Source of the DNA: an uncultured Porphyromonadaceae bacterium
GTDB lineage: Bacteria; Bacteroidota; Bacteroidia; Bacteroidales; Muribaculaceae
Length of the DNA stretch: 49,373 nucleotides
Reading direction: 5' to 3'
NCBI GenBank assembly: GCA_905202215.1
Contig: CAJKRG010000016.1
Coordinates: forward strand, 1 to 49,373
The notes beneath the pieces were generated by a model. That model did no database searches and was not told the origin of the DNA. It saw nothing but the letters and a program-made list of their open reading frames with translations. Below, piece by piece: positions 9,646 to 18,283 of this stretch (within the stretch, counting starts at the first letter, position 1; each line of letters opens with the position of its first letter). The position numbers and the translations under genes are program-made.

Positions 9646-10499
9646 GATGCTATTGAATCGGTTTCGGCCTCTTTCTGTTCGGAGGGAAGGGGCGTGTCGA
9701 TGACTTCTCCGAGTTTTTTGAAAGTGCGGATATTGTAGCGGTTCGGCGCAACGTCGTGGTTCACGCGTTTACGGATCATCTCCATACTGTCGGTACGCAA
9801 CGATGTGCCGGGGCGGCTTACCCCATCGATAAAGCCGAAAATGCGGTTTGCCGTCAGGGTCGAATCGGTGTTAAACACGATCTCGTTCCAGCCGTCGGCC
9901 GAGAAATTTTTGGTTGCGATTTCGACCGTGCCGTCGGTATACTCGGCCACGATGGTGAAGCAGAGATTTTCGGTATTGTTGAAGAACTTGGCTCGCCATG
10001 TATAGCTGTCGCCCCGTTCCCAGTTTTCGTCGTTGGAGAAGGAGAATGTGGCCATACGCGACGGCATTAGCTCGTTGAAGGTGATGAAGCGTGCGTTGGG
10101 CCACACATCGACCGAGTCGCCGGCGATGGAAAGCGCAGCTTCGGCAGCTATGCGGTTGCCTGTCTCTATGAGACGGTGGTCGAGGATCTCGATGGTCTTG
10201 TCGTAGACCTCCATGTATTCGGACATGTGCCGCCCGTACCAGGCGAAAGAACTGTCGACTTCCTCGGGTGTCACCCCGTGGCGCGCATAGACGCTCTGCT
10301 TATACAGCTGGCGGAGTGAATCGTTATAGAATTCGCCACGGTTCATGTCGACAACGGCCTCTCCGATATGAAAATCGGCAAGGAGTTCGGCCATGCGGTC
10401 GGGCGGAATGACCCCTCCCGGCACTTTGGAACAGGCACAGACAAGCAGACCGAGCGCTATGGCTCCGAGTTCATTTTTTAGCCTTGACCTCGACATCAT
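9642..10499 (-). CDS. DUF4296-domain lipoprotein
   Basis: The 285-residue protein begins with a lipoprotein signal (lipobox LLVCACSK), so Cys22 or Cys24 would be lipidated. The DUF4296 region follows (PDRMAELLADFHIGEAVVDMNR to about residue 110) and then a beta-rich C-terminal half. An ATG one codon downstream (10496) is equally possible. DUF4296 proteins are restricted largely to Bacteroidota and have no established function. In that phylum the gene commonly sits next to lspA, as here: its start overlaps the lspA 3' end by about 29 bp. This fits a product that itself needs signal peptidase II processing. Confidence 0.8.
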   Translation of the reverse strand: MMSRSRLKNELGAIALGLLVCACSKVPGGVIPPDRMAELLADFHIGEAVVDMNRGEFYNDSLRQLYKQSVYARHGVTPEEVDSSFAWYGRHMSEYMEVYDKTIEILDHRLIETGNRIAAEAALSIAGDSVDVWPNARFITFNELMPSRMATFSFSNDENWERGDSYTWRAKFFNNTENLCFTIVAEYTDGTVEIATKNFSADGWNEIVFNTDSTLTANRIFGFIDGVSRPGTSLRTDSMEMIRKRVNHDVAPNRYNIRTFKKLGEVIDTPLPSEQKEAETDSIAS

Positions 10500-11124
10500 A
10501 GCGGGCGTAGTCGGAACTTAGATACTTGGTGTAGAAGAATATGATCATCGCCATTCCGACTGTTATGGCGGAATCGGCAATGTTGAATACAGGATCGAAG
10601 AACGAAAATTCGCTGCCTCCGACAACGGGAACCCACTGGGGCCAGTTGAAAGAGAACAGTGGGAAGTAGAGCATATCGACCACCAGCCCGTGGAACAGAC
10701 CTCCGTATCCTTCTCCCCAGGGTACGAATTCGGCTGTCACAGGGGGATAGGGATTGGTGAAGATCTCTCCGTAAAACACGCAGTCGATGATATTGCCCAA
10801 GGCTCCGGCGGCGACAAGCGATACGGCGGTCATGTAACCGGCCGAGACTTTGGCAACCCGGGCTATGCGTACAAGATACCAGGCGAGGAATCCCACAAGC
10901 ACAATGCGGAAAAATGTGAGGAACAGCTTGCTGCCAAGCTCTATGCCGAACGCCATGCCGTTGTTCTGAATGAAACGGAGATGAAAAAACGGCAGAACCT
11001 CGACGTCTTCGCCGAGGTAGAAGTGAGTCTTTACATAGCATTTCACCACCTGATCGACGATTATGATAATCGCGGCGGTGAGAGCGCCGAGCCAAGCCAG
11101 ACGCCTTGTCTTGGATATTTCCAT
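10471..11124 (-). CDS. lspA: Lipoprotein signal peptidase (signal peptidase II)
   Basis: This aspartic membrane protease cleaves prolipoproteins ahead of the lipidated Cys. The 217-residue product has four predicted transmembrane helices, the two catalytic aspartate motifs GNIIDCVFYG and FNIADSAITVG, and an N-terminal IIIIVDQVVKCYV helix typical of LspA. The start at 11124 overlaps the stop of the dksA-like gene (TGATG); the open frame extends to 11406 but that extension runs over the upstream gene. The periplasmic loop (NPYPPVTAEFVPWGEGYGGLF) is longer than in Escherichia coli, as usual for Bacteroidota. It is followed by a lipoprotein gene. Confidence 0.95.
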   Translation of the reverse strand: MEISKTRRLAWLGALTAAIIIIVDQVVKCYVKTHFYLGEDVEVLPFFHLRFIQNNGMAFGIELGSKLFLTFFRIVLVGFLAWYLVRIARVAKVSAGYMTAVSLVAAGALGNIIDCVFYGEIFTNPYPPVTAEFVPWGEGYGGLFHGLVVDMLYFPLFSFNWPQWVPVVGGSEFSFFDPVFNIADSAITVGMAMIIFFYTKYLSSDYARYDVEVKAKK

Positions 11125-11504
11125 CAATGGTCGGGATTGTTTTTGGCTTCCACACAGAGGGTGGCATGCGGAACGGCGCGCAGGCGTTCCTTGGGTATCA
11201 GTTTGCCGGTGGCGCGGCAGATGCCGTAGGTTTTGTTGTCGATACGCACGAGCGCGGCGCGCAGATGGTTGATGAACTGGCGCTGACGTTCGGCCAGGCG
11301 TGCGTTGGCTTCGCGTTCGAGCACATTGGCTCCTTCCTCGAGGGTCTTGAAGGTCGGCGAAGTGTCGGCGGTATCGTTTCCGTCGGTATTTCGCAGGCTC
11401 TGGCACAGCTCTTCGTAGAGTGCTGTGGCGTTCTCGATCTTGGTGAGTATGATCTGGCGGAATTCTTCGAGTTCTTCGTCGGAATACCGTAACTGGTCGC
11501 TCAT
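11124..11504 (-). CDS. DksA/TraR-family regulator with incomplete zinc site
   Basis: A 126-residue protein with an N-terminal coiled-coil (about residues 8-85) and a C-terminal TraR/DksA zinc-finger-like fold (YGICRATGKLIPKERL, then PHATLCVEA). DksA-family proteins enter the RNA polymerase secondary channel and modulate initiation, often with ppGpp. Two of the four canonical zinc cysteines are replaced: CxxC has become C-R-A-T and the second pair C-V-E-A. A bound zinc is therefore unlikely unless other residues help. Bacteroidota homologues commonly look like this, as far as I recall. The gene lies between ileS and lspA and is translationally coupled to lspA. Confidence 0.85.
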   Translation of the reverse strand: MSDQLRYSDEELEEFRQIILTKIENATALYEELCQSLRNTDGNDTADTSPTFKTLEEGANVLEREANARLAERQRQFINHLRAALVRIDNKTYGICRATGKLIPKERLRAVPHATLCVEAKNNPDH

Positions 11505-11548
11505 TGTCTTTAAGTTTTTTAGCGGGTTGATGACATATTAAGTTTAAG

Positions 11549-11593
11549 AAGTTAAGATAATGGCTCTTTCAGGCAGAACCATTATCTTAACTT
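11549..11593 (-). terminator. Long perfect hairpin between ileS and the dksA-like gene
   Basis: AAGTTAAGATAATGG (11549-11563) and CCATTATCTTAACTT (11579-11593) form a perfect 15-bp stem with a 15-nt loop. It lies just after the ileS stop on the minus strand and before the dksA-like start. The tract after it is only moderately U-rich, so a terminator, attenuator or processing site are all possible. Confidence 0.5.
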
Positions 11594-11624
11594 TGTCAAC
11601 TTATTGCTTTTTAAACCCCGCGGG

Positions 11625-14600
11625 TCATGATAATGTTATGACTGCGCCGATCTTGAGGTCGTCGATATCGAAAATCACGAGATTTTCATCGTCGGCACTG
11701 TCACTTACGGCAATTGAATCGGCAAGTACCTGTTCGGCGATATAGGCCGAGTAGACCGACAGAACATCATTGAGTTCGGGGCAAGGCAGGAACCGGATGT
11801 TGATGTGGTCGGTAATGTCGAAATTCTGCTCCTTGCGGTAGCGCTGCACGCGGTTGATGATGTCGCGCGACAGGCCTTCGCGGAAGAGCTCGGGGCTGAT
11901 TTCGATGTCAAGAGCCACAGTGAGCGCTCCTTCATTGGCCACAAGCCAGCCGGGAATATCCTCGGATATGACCTTTACATCAGCCAGATCCACGCGGGTG
12001 GTCACACCGTCGATGTCAAGGTCGATTGCGCCTTCGCGTTCGAGAGTGCGGATCTGATCGGCTGAGAATGCCTTGATCATGGCGGCTGCCTGCTTCATGA
12101 GCTTGCCGAATTTCGGACCGAGTTTCTTGAAATCGGGGTCGACGCGCTTGACGAATACTTCGTTATCGGGCGCTACGACCTGCAGTTCTTTTACATTGAC
12201 TTCGGTCTTTACAATCTCGGCCACGGCTTCGATGATGGCGGCGGCATGATCGTCGACGGCAGGCACAAGCATCTTTGCCAGAGGCTGGCGTACCTTTATG
12301 TTAGCTTTCTTGCGGAGACTGAGCACAAGCGATGTGAGACGCTGTGCTACGTCCATGCGGTGTTCCAGTTCTTCGTCCACGTCGGCTTCGTTGTAGACAG
12401 GGAAGTCGGCCAGATGAACCGATTCGGGCGTCTCGTTGAGGTCGCGGAAGAGACGGTCGGCGAAGAAAGGCGCGATCGGAGCCATCAGTCGGGCTACTGT
12501 GTCGAGGCAGGTGTAGAGAGTCTGATATGCGGCGATCTTGTCGGTATCGAAGTTTCCTCCCCAGAAACGCTTGCGGCTGAGGCGTACGTACCAGTTGGAG
12601 AGGTCGGACTGCACGAAATCACTGATGGCGCGCGCAGCATTGGTGGGCTCGTAGGAGTCGAATGCCTCGGTCACGTTCTTCACAAGGGTATTGAGCACGG
12701 AGAGGATCCATCGGTCGAGCTCGTGGCGTTCGGCCACAGGTACCTGAGGTTCTTCACCGGTGAAGCCGTCGACGTTGGCGTACATGGCGAAGAAGTTATA
12801 GGTGCTCGAGAGTGTGGCGAAGAATTTGCGGGCTACTTCGACTACACCGTCCGAATCATATTTGAGGTCTATCCAGGGTGCGGTGGTCGAGATCATATAC
12901 CAGCGCAGGGGATCGGAACCGAATTTTTCGATAGCTTCGAAGGGATCTACGGCGTTGCCCTTGCGTTTGGACATCTTTTCGCCGTTTTTGTCGAGCACGA
13001 GACCATTGGATATCACGGTCTTGAAGGCCACATGATCGAACACCATAGTGCCGATGGCATGCAGGGTGAAGAACCAGCCGCGTGTCTGGTCGACACCTTC
13101 GGCGATGAAGTCGGCGGGGAATACGGCGCCGTTTTCCACCACTTCCTTGTTTTCGAAGGGGTAGTGCATCTGGGCGTAAGGCATCGAGCCGCTGTCGAAC
13201 CATACGTCGATGAGGTCGGTTTCGCGATGCATCGGAGCGCCGGATGCCGATACAAGGACTATGTCGTCGACATAGGGGCGGTGGAGATCGATTTTATCGT
13301 AGTTTTCTTTTGAGTAGTCGCCGGGAACGAAGCTTTTGTCCTTGAACGGATTGGACTTCATGATACCTGCGGCGACTGATTTCTCTATTTCATTGTAGAG
13401 GGTCTCCACGCTGTCAATGCAGATTTCCTCGGCGCCGTTTTCGGTACGCCATATTGGCAGCGGAGTGCCCCAGAAGCGGCTGCGCGACAGGTTCCAGTCC
13501 TGAAGATTTTCGAGCCATTTGCCGAAACGGCCGCTTCCTGTGGCGGCGGGTTTCCACTGTATGGTCTCGTTGAGGGCTATCATGCGGTCGCGGGCAGCGG
13601 TGGAACGGATAAACCAGCTGTCGAGGGGGTAGTAGAGCACAGGCTTGTCCGTACGCCAGCAGTGGGGATAGTTGTGTGTGTGCTTCTCAATGCGGAACAC
13701 CTTTCCGGCCTGTTTGAGATACATGCATATTTCCACGTCGAGAGTCTCGTCGCCTTCCTTGGCATCGGGATTATATGCGTTTTTCACATATTTGCCTGCC
13801 CAGTCGGCATAGTCGGCGCTCACGCGCTCGGCTACGAAAGCGGGGTCAAGGTCTTCGATGCGGTAGAAGCGGCCAGTGAGGTCGACCATAGGACGGAGAT
13901 TGCCGTCGCGGTCGATGAGGTGGAGCGGCGGAATGCCGTTCTGCTTCGACACACGGAGGTCGTCGGCGCCGAAGGTGCCGGCTATATGTACGATGCCGGT
14001 ACCATCCTCGGTGGTCACGTAGTCGCCGGGAATGACTCGGAATGCTCCTTCGCCAGGATTGACCCAGGGGATAAGCTGCTCGTAGTTGAGACCGACGAGA
14101 TCATTGCCGTCGACTGTGGCAACAACCTGCCAGGGCACGAGCTTGTCGCCTGCCTTGTAGTCTTCGAGGGCTATGTCCTTGGCTTTGGCATTGAATATTG
14201 AGCCGAGCAGGGCTTCTGCCACAGTTACGGTCACAGGTTCGCCCGAGTAGGGGTTGTATGTGCGGACAATGCAATAGCGTATAGTCGGGCCTACGGCCAA
14301 TGCGGTGTTGGAAGGCAGAGTCCAGGGGGTGGTGGTCCATGCGAGCATGTATGGCTTACCCCAGCCTTCCATTGCCGGAATAGTATCCTTGAGGGCGAAC
14401 TGCGCAATGCAGGTAGTGTCCTTGACATCGCGGTAACATCCGGGCTGGTTGAGCTCGTGCGAGCTGAGACCGGTGCCGGCGGCCGGAGAATAGGGTTGTA
14501 TGGTGTAGCCTTTATAGAGAAGACCTTTTTTGTAGATCTGAGCCAGAAGCCACCACACGCTTTCGATGTAGCGGTTGTCGTAGGTGATATAAGGGTCGTT

Positions 14601-15035
14601 CATATCCACCCAGTAGCCCATCATGTCGGTTAGGGTCTCCCATTCGCGGGTGTATTTCATCACCTCGCGGCGGCAGGCGGCGTTGTATTCGTCGACGCTG
14701 ATTGTCTTGCCGATATCTTCCTTGGTGATTCCAAGGGAGCGCTCCACGCCGAGTTCGACAGGCAGTCCGTGGGTGTCCCAGCCCGCTTTGCGCTTCACAT
14801 GGAAGCCTTTCATTGTCTTATAGCGGCAGAAGAGGTCTTTGATGGTACGGGCCATCACATGGTGTATGCCCGGCATGCCGTTGGCCGACGGCGGCCCCTC
14901 GAAGAATACGAAGGAAGGCGCTCCCTCGCGCAGAGCCACACTGCGGCCGAAGAGATCGGCCTCGCGCCAGCGCCCGAGCATTTCCTTGTTTATGTCCGAG
15001 AGGTTGAACGATGTATATTCTTTGAATTTTTTCAT
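11625..15035 (-). CDS. ileS: Isoleucyl-tRNA synthetase
   Basis: This class I aminoacyl-tRNA synthetase charges tRNA-Ile and edits misactivated valine. The 1136-residue protein carries the HIGH-type signature in GMPGIHHVMART (about residue 55) and GEKMSKRKGN (about 688), the connective peptide editing domain between them, and a long C-terminal anticodon-binding and appended region. The length and the PPSANGMPGIHHV context point to the longer, eukaryote-like type of IleRS, common in Bacteroidota and often associated with mupirocin insensitivity (established for the type, not shown here). No standard promoter box was found in the 150 bp upstream. The gene heads a minus-strand series, and a long hairpin separates it from the dksA-like gene. 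Confidence 0.97.
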   Translation of the reverse strand: MKKFKEYTSFNLSDINKEMLGRWREADLFGRSVALREGAPSFVFFEGPPSANGMPGIHHVMARTIKDLFCRYKTMKGFHVKRKAGWDTHGLPVELGVERSLGITKEDIGKTISVDEYNAACRREVMKYTREWETLTDMMGYWVDMNDPYITYDNRYIESVWWLLAQIYKKGLLYKGYTIQPYSPAAGTGLSSHELNQPGCYRDVKDTTCIAQFALKDTIPAMEGWGKPYMLAWTTTPWTLPSNTALAVGPTIRYCIVRTYNPYSGEPVTVTVAEALLGSIFNAKAKDIALEDYKAGDKLVPWQVVATVDGNDLVGLNYEQLIPWVNPGEGAFRVIPGDYVTTEDGTGIVHIAGTFGADDLRVSKQNGIPPLHLIDRDGNLRPMVDLTGRFYRIEDLDPAFVAERVSADYADWAGKYVKNAYNPDAKEGDETLDVEICMYLKQAGKVFRIEKHTHNYPHCWRTDKPVLYYPLDSWFIRSTAARDRMIALNETIQWKPAATGSGRFGKWLENLQDWNLSRSRFWGTPLPIWRTENGAEEICIDSVETLYNEIEKSVAAGIMKSNPFKDKSFVPGDYSKENYDKIDLHRPYVDDIVLVSASGAPMHRETDLIDVWFDSGSMPYAQMHYPFENKEVVENGAVFPADFIAEGVDQTRGWFFTLHAIGTMVFDHVAFKTVISNGLVLDKNGEKMSKRKGNAVDPFEAIEKFGSDPLRWYMISTTAPWIDLKYDSDGVVEVARKFFATLSSTYNFFAMYANVDGFTGEEPQVPVAERHELDRWILSVLNTLVKNVTEAFDSYEPTNAARAISDFVQSDLSNWYVRLSRKRFWGGNFDTDKIAAYQTLYTCLDTVARLMAPIAPFFADRLFRDLNETPESVHLADFPVYNEADVDEELEHRMDVAQRLTSLVLSLRKKANIKVRQPLAKMLVPAVDDHAAAIIEAVAEIVKTEVNVKELQVVAPDNEVFVKRVDPDFKKLGPKFGKLMKQAAAMIKAFSADQIRTLEREGAIDLDIDGVTTRVDLADVKVISEDIPGWLVANEGALTVALDIEISPELFREGLSRDIINRVQRYRKEQNFDITDHINIRFLPCPELNDVLSVYSAYIAEQVLADSIAVSDSADDENLVIFDIDDLKIGAVITLS

Positions 15036-15133
15036 TTCGCGAAAATGATGTGACGATATATTGAAAGGAGAGAAACCGGATTCGATTAAACTCTAAACGC
15101 CGATCTGTCCGACAGATTGACACTTAAAGCGCA

Positions 15134-15169
15134 AAGGGTGTGCCGGCCACAATCGGCGGACACACCCTT
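15134..15169 (-). terminator. Terminator-like hairpin downstream of rpsP
   Basis: AAGGGTGTGCCG (15134-15145) pairs with CGG-A-CACACCCTT (15157-15169), one bulged base, about 23 bp after the rpsP stop on the minus strand. The U-tract is short, so confidence is moderate. Confidence 0.55.
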
Positions 15170-15191
15170 CGGGTATTTTGCTGTGCAGATA

Positions 15192-15725
15192 TTATTCTGC
15201 TGCAGGAGCTTCAGCTTCGCCCTCGCTTTCGGCGGGAGCTTCGGCGGCTGCGGCTGCAGCTGCTGCTTCGGCTTTCTTCTTGGCTACGGCTTCTGCCTTT
15301 GCCTTGTTCTTGGCAGTTTCGGCTTCAAGACGCTCTTTGGCAGCTTCCTGAGCTTTGGTTGCCATGCTGGTCTTCTGCGAAGCTACCTTCGCATCTTTTT
15401 TAGCCTTCCAGGCTGCGAAACGACGCTCGGCTTCTGCCTGATCGAATGCGCCCTTGGCTACGCCACCCATGAGGTGCTTCATAAGAAGTACGCCTTCATT
15501 GCTGAGGATAGCGCGTACGGTATCGGTGGGTTCAGCACCGACGGTCACCCAATACAAAGCCCGTTCGAAGTTAAGAGTAATTGTAGCAGGATTAGTGTTC
15601 GGATTATAGGAACCTATCCTTTCAATAAATCTACCATCTCGTGGTGCCCTGCTATCGGCGATGACAATAGGATAGAACGCATAGTTCTTGCGACCATGAC
15701 GTTGTAATCTAATTTTTGTTGCCAT
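15192..15725 (-). CDS. rpsP: 30S ribosomal protein S16 with long Ala/Glu/Lys tail
   Basis: The N-terminal 80 residues are a normal S16 (MATKIRLQRHGRKNYAFYPI, IERIGSYNPNT, RALYWVTVGAEPTDTVRAIL), a small-subunit protein important for 30S assembly. Residues from about 95 to 177 form an Ala/Lys/Glu-rich, probably coiled-coil or disordered tail ending in an acidic Ala/Glu/Pro stretch. Such tails are, to my knowledge, usual in Bacteroidota S16. The gene has its own strong promoter and a downstream hairpin, so it appears monocistronic, unlike the rpsP-rimM-trmD-rplS operon of many other bacteria. Confidence 0.95.
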   Translation of the reverse strand: MATKIRLQRHGRKNYAFYPIVIADSRAPRDGRFIERIGSYNPNTNPATITLNFERALYWVTVGAEPTDTVRAILSNEGVLLMKHLMGGVAKGAFDQAEAERRFAAWKAKKDAKVASQKTSMATKAQEAAKERLEAETAKNKAKAEAVAKKKAEAAAAAAAAEAPAESEGEAEAPAAE

Positions 15726-15766
15726 TTAATTTTGTTTGTAATATGGTTTTGTACTGTTTAGCGGCG

Positions 15767-15798
15767 CAAAGGTACGATTTTTCCTCCACATTTCCAAA
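15767..15798 (-). promoter_or_regulatory. Bacteroidota-type promoter for rpsP
   Basis: Minus-strand TTTG (plus 15795-15798), 20-nt spacer, TACCTTTG (plus 15767-15774). Predicted start near 15763, leaving a leader of about 38 nt before the rpsP ATG at 15725. Confidence 0.85.
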
Positions 15799-15847
15799 TC
15801 TTTTTTGCATTCGGAAATCGCGGAGGGAAAAAATGAATAAAGAGATG

Positions 15848-16600
15848 TCAGCGGAGGGCGGTGTAGAGGGTGTAGACGAGGGCGGCGAGTGTGGCGCCGG
15901 CGATGGGGCCGAGGAGGGGTATCCAGGCGTAGGCCCAGCTGCTGTTGCCTTTGCCTCTGATTGGCAGGAGGGTGTGGGCGAGGCGCGGGCCGAGGTCGCG
16001 GGCCGGATTTATGGCATAGCCCGTGGTGCCGCCAAGAGACATGCCTATCACCACAACGAGGAGGGCGACCGGGAGCGCTCCGATAGAGCCGAGGCCGACT
16101 TCGGCAGTATTCCCCTTTTCGGCAAGGAAGAGTATGACGAGAATCAGTATGAAGGTGCCGATGACTTCGGATATGAAATTGCGGAAACCGTTTTTGATGG
16201 CCGGAATGGTGGCGAACACACCGAGCTTGGTATCGTGGCCTTCTGTGGCGTCGAAGTGGTCTTTATAGAACAGATATACAGTGGCGCCTCCGAGAAACGC
16301 GCCGATGAACTGCGAAACGATATATGGCGCGACCATCGCCCATCCGAATTTGCCTGCCATGGCGAGTCCTATGGACACAGCCGGATTGAGGTGTGCGCCG
16401 GTATAAGGGCCGGCGATGAACACTCCGCACATCACAGCCAGACCCCAGGCTATGGTGACAACGATCCAGCCGGCTCCGTTGCCTTTCGATTTTTCGAGTG
16501 TCGTACAGGCCACGACGCCGCAGCCGAGGAGTATCATGACGAATGTGCCGAGAAACTCAAAGAAGCATTGTATTGTAAAGGAGATTTCGGGATTTTCCAT
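15848..16600 (-). CDS. glpF: Glycerol facilitator (aquaglyceroporin)
   Basis: A 250-residue MIP-family channel letting glycerol cross the inner membrane by diffusion. Six membrane helices and both half-helix NPA motifs are seen: HLNPAVS near residue 72 and AINPARD near 197. The Asp after the second NPA (NPARD) and the GYAINPARDLGPR context mark a glycerol-conducting member and not a strict water channel. It begins 9 bp after the glpK stop, so uptake and phosphorylation are encoded together; phosphorylation traps glycerol inside. No glpD or regulator gene is adjacent. Confidence 0.93.
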   Translation of the reverse strand: MENPEISFTIQCFFEFLGTFVMILLGCGVVACTTLEKSKGNGAGWIVVTIAWGLAVMCGVFIAGPYTGAHLNPAVSIGLAMAGKFGWAMVAPYIVSQFIGAFLGGATVYLFYKDHFDATEGHDTKLGVFATIPAIKNGFRNFISEVIGTFILILVILFLAEKGNTAEVGLGSIGALPVALLVVVIGMSLGGTTGYAINPARDLGPRLAHTLLPIRGKGNSSWAYAWIPLLGPIAGATLAALVYTLYTALR

Positions 16601-16609
16601 GGTGCCGGG

Positions 16610-18094
16610 TTAATCTGTTAAACATCTGCGTACGGCATCATGCCATCCGTCGAGCTGGGCGGCGACGTGTTCCGGTGTGTCATCGGGAGTGAAGCTTCGT
16701 TCCAGCTGCCACTGCGAATGGAGCTGTTCGATGCTGTCCCAGTATCCTACGGCGAGCCCGGCGAAATATGCGGCTCCCAGGGCTGTTGTTTCTGTCACTC
16801 GCGGACGCAGCACTTCTGTGTCGAGGAGATTGCTCTGGAACTGCATGAGCAGGTTGTTGCGTGAGGCCCCGCCGTCCACTTTGAGTTCGACAATGTTAAG
16901 ACCCGAATCCAGTTCCATGGCTTTCACGATATCGTAGATCTGATAGGCGATTCCTTCGAGAGCGGCACGGGCGATATGGGCCGATGTGGTGCCGCGCGAT
17001 ATACCGGAAATAAGGCCGCGCGCGTACTGGTCCCAGTAGGGCGCGCCGAGGCCGGTCATGGCGGGTACGAAGTATACGCCTCCGGAATCGGCTACAGATG
17101 CGGCGAGAGCCTCGACTTCGGACGACGACGATATGCAGCGGAGGCTGTCGCGCAGCCACTGCACCACCGAACCGCCTACGAATACAGATCCTTCGAGGGC
17201 ATAGGTCACTTCGTCGCCTATCTTCCATGCGATGGTCGAGAGCAGGCGGTTTTTCGACACGATGGGTTTTGATCCGGAGTTCATCAGCAGGAAGCATCCG
17301 GTACCGTATGTATTTTTTACAGCGCCCGGCTTTATGCACATCTGGCCAAAGAGAGCGGCCTGCTGATCGCCTGCCACACCTGCGATGGGTACTTCATGCG
17401 CGAAGATGGTGGTTGTGGTATGTCCCATCACACAGCTGCTCGGCTTCACTTCGGGCAGCATTGATTCGGGAATGTCGAACAGGTGGAGAAGGTCTTTGTC
17501 CCATTCGAGGGTGTGGATATTGAAAAGCATGGTGCGCGAGGCATTCGTCACGTCGGTGACATGCACGGTGTTGCGGGTGAGGCACGATATGAGCCAGGTG
17601 TCGACAGTGCCGAATTTCAGCCGGCCGGCTTCTGCGCGTTCGCGGGCTCCCGGCACATTGTCGAGAATCCATTTTATTTTGGTAGCCGAGAAATATGCGT
17701 CGATAATAAGCCCGGTTTTCTCTTTTATCATCTCGGCATGGCCGGCCTCGCGGAGTGAATCGCAGTATTCCGAGGTACGCCTGTCCTGCCATACGATTGC
17801 GTTGTACACCGGTTCGCCGGTTTCGGCATCCCACACTATGGTGGTTTCGCGTTGGTTGGTTATTCCAATGGCTGCTATGTTATGGCCGTTTATTCCTATT
17901 CGTGATATGGCCTCTGCAATCACGGACGCCTGAGAGCCCCATATCTGGAACGGATCGTGCTCCACCCAGCCCGGCCGGGGAAATATCTGCGGGAATTCGT
18001 GCTGTGCTACGGAGCGTATGTTGCCGTCGTGGTCGAAAACTATGGCACGGCTGCTTGTGGTGCCTTGATCGAGAGAAAGGATGAATTTTTCCAT
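16610..18094 (-). CDS. glpK: Glycerol kinase
   Basis: The 494-residue protein has the FGGY-kinase layout: N-terminal phosphate-binding LSLDQGTTSSRAIVFD, substrate residues in NQRETTIVWD and the ARDRRT-like IVWQDRRTSEYC, and the C-terminal adenosine region VDGGASRNNLLMQFQSNLL. It converts glycerol plus ATP to sn-glycerol-3-phosphate. Length equals the usual GlpK (about 500). It is the first gene of a glpK-glpF pair and is divergent from the K+ transporter genes across a 189-bp spacer. A TATCTTTG box (18157-18164) is the likely -7 element. Confidence 0.96.
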   Translation of the reverse strand: MEKFILSLDQGTTSSRAIVFDHDGNIRSVAQHEFPQIFPRPGWVEHDPFQIWGSQASVIAEAISRIGINGHNIAAIGITNQRETTIVWDAETGEPVYNAIVWQDRRTSEYCDSLREAGHAEMIKEKTGLIIDAYFSATKIKWILDNVPGARERAEAGRLKFGTVDTWLISCLTRNTVHVTDVTNASRTMLFNIHTLEWDKDLLHLFDIPESMLPEVKPSSCVMGHTTTTIFAHEVPIAGVAGDQQAALFGQMCIKPGAVKNTYGTGCFLLMNSGSKPIVSKNRLLSTIAWKIGDEVTYALEGSVFVGGSVVQWLRDSLRCISSSSEVEALAASVADSGGVYFVPAMTGLGAPYWDQYARGLISGISRGTTSAHIARAALEGIAYQIYDIVKAMELDSGLNIVELKVDGGASRNNLLMQFQSNLLDTEVLRPRVTETTALGAAYFAGLAVGYWDSIEQLHSQWQLERSFTPDDTPEHVAAQLDGWHDAVRRCLTD

Positions 18095-18156
18095 GGACGT
18101 TTATAGGTCGTTAAAGAGAGTGGTAGATAACCATAGACTCTTGGCTAATATATAGG

Positions 18157-18164
18157 CAAAGATA
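18157..18164 (-). promoter_or_regulatory. Candidate -7 box for glpK-glpF
   Basis: Minus-strand TATCTTTG matches TAnnTTTG and lies 62 bp upstream of the glpK ATG. The -33 region is only T-rich, not a clear TTTG, so the promoter may be weak or activator-dependent. No equally good box is seen for the divergent K+ transporter gene in this spacer. Confidence 0.5.
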
Positions 18165-18283
18165 TGCAATTAATTCTGAAAAAGAATCATCGGGGAGATG
18201 TTTATGTCGAAATGTTTTACATAATATGAATGATGAACGCGACAGACATAAGAAGTGTTATAGAGTATAGCGAATTCTGAAGT

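Noticed and set aside
11585..11610. Sigma-70-like TTGACA on the minus strand before the dksA-like gene
   Set aside because: Bacteroidota primary sigma factors use a different consensus, and no TAnnTTTG box lies at the proper distance.
12246..13313. A 355-codon plus-strand ORF antisense to ileS
   Set aside because: It lies fully inside ileS, is rich in Val/Gly/His/Glu typical of a reverse-complement shadow, and ileS has all family motifs. Similar long shadows occur opposite many GC-rich genes here (for example 2517-3848, 22043-23215, 28023-29045, 33770-35071, 41868-42935).
15103..15117. Small palindrome ATCTGTCCGACAGAT upstream of ileS as an operator or T-box
   Set aside because: The stem is only 6 bp with a 3-nt loop and no T-box features (no T-box sequence or specifier loop) are visible in the short ileS leader.
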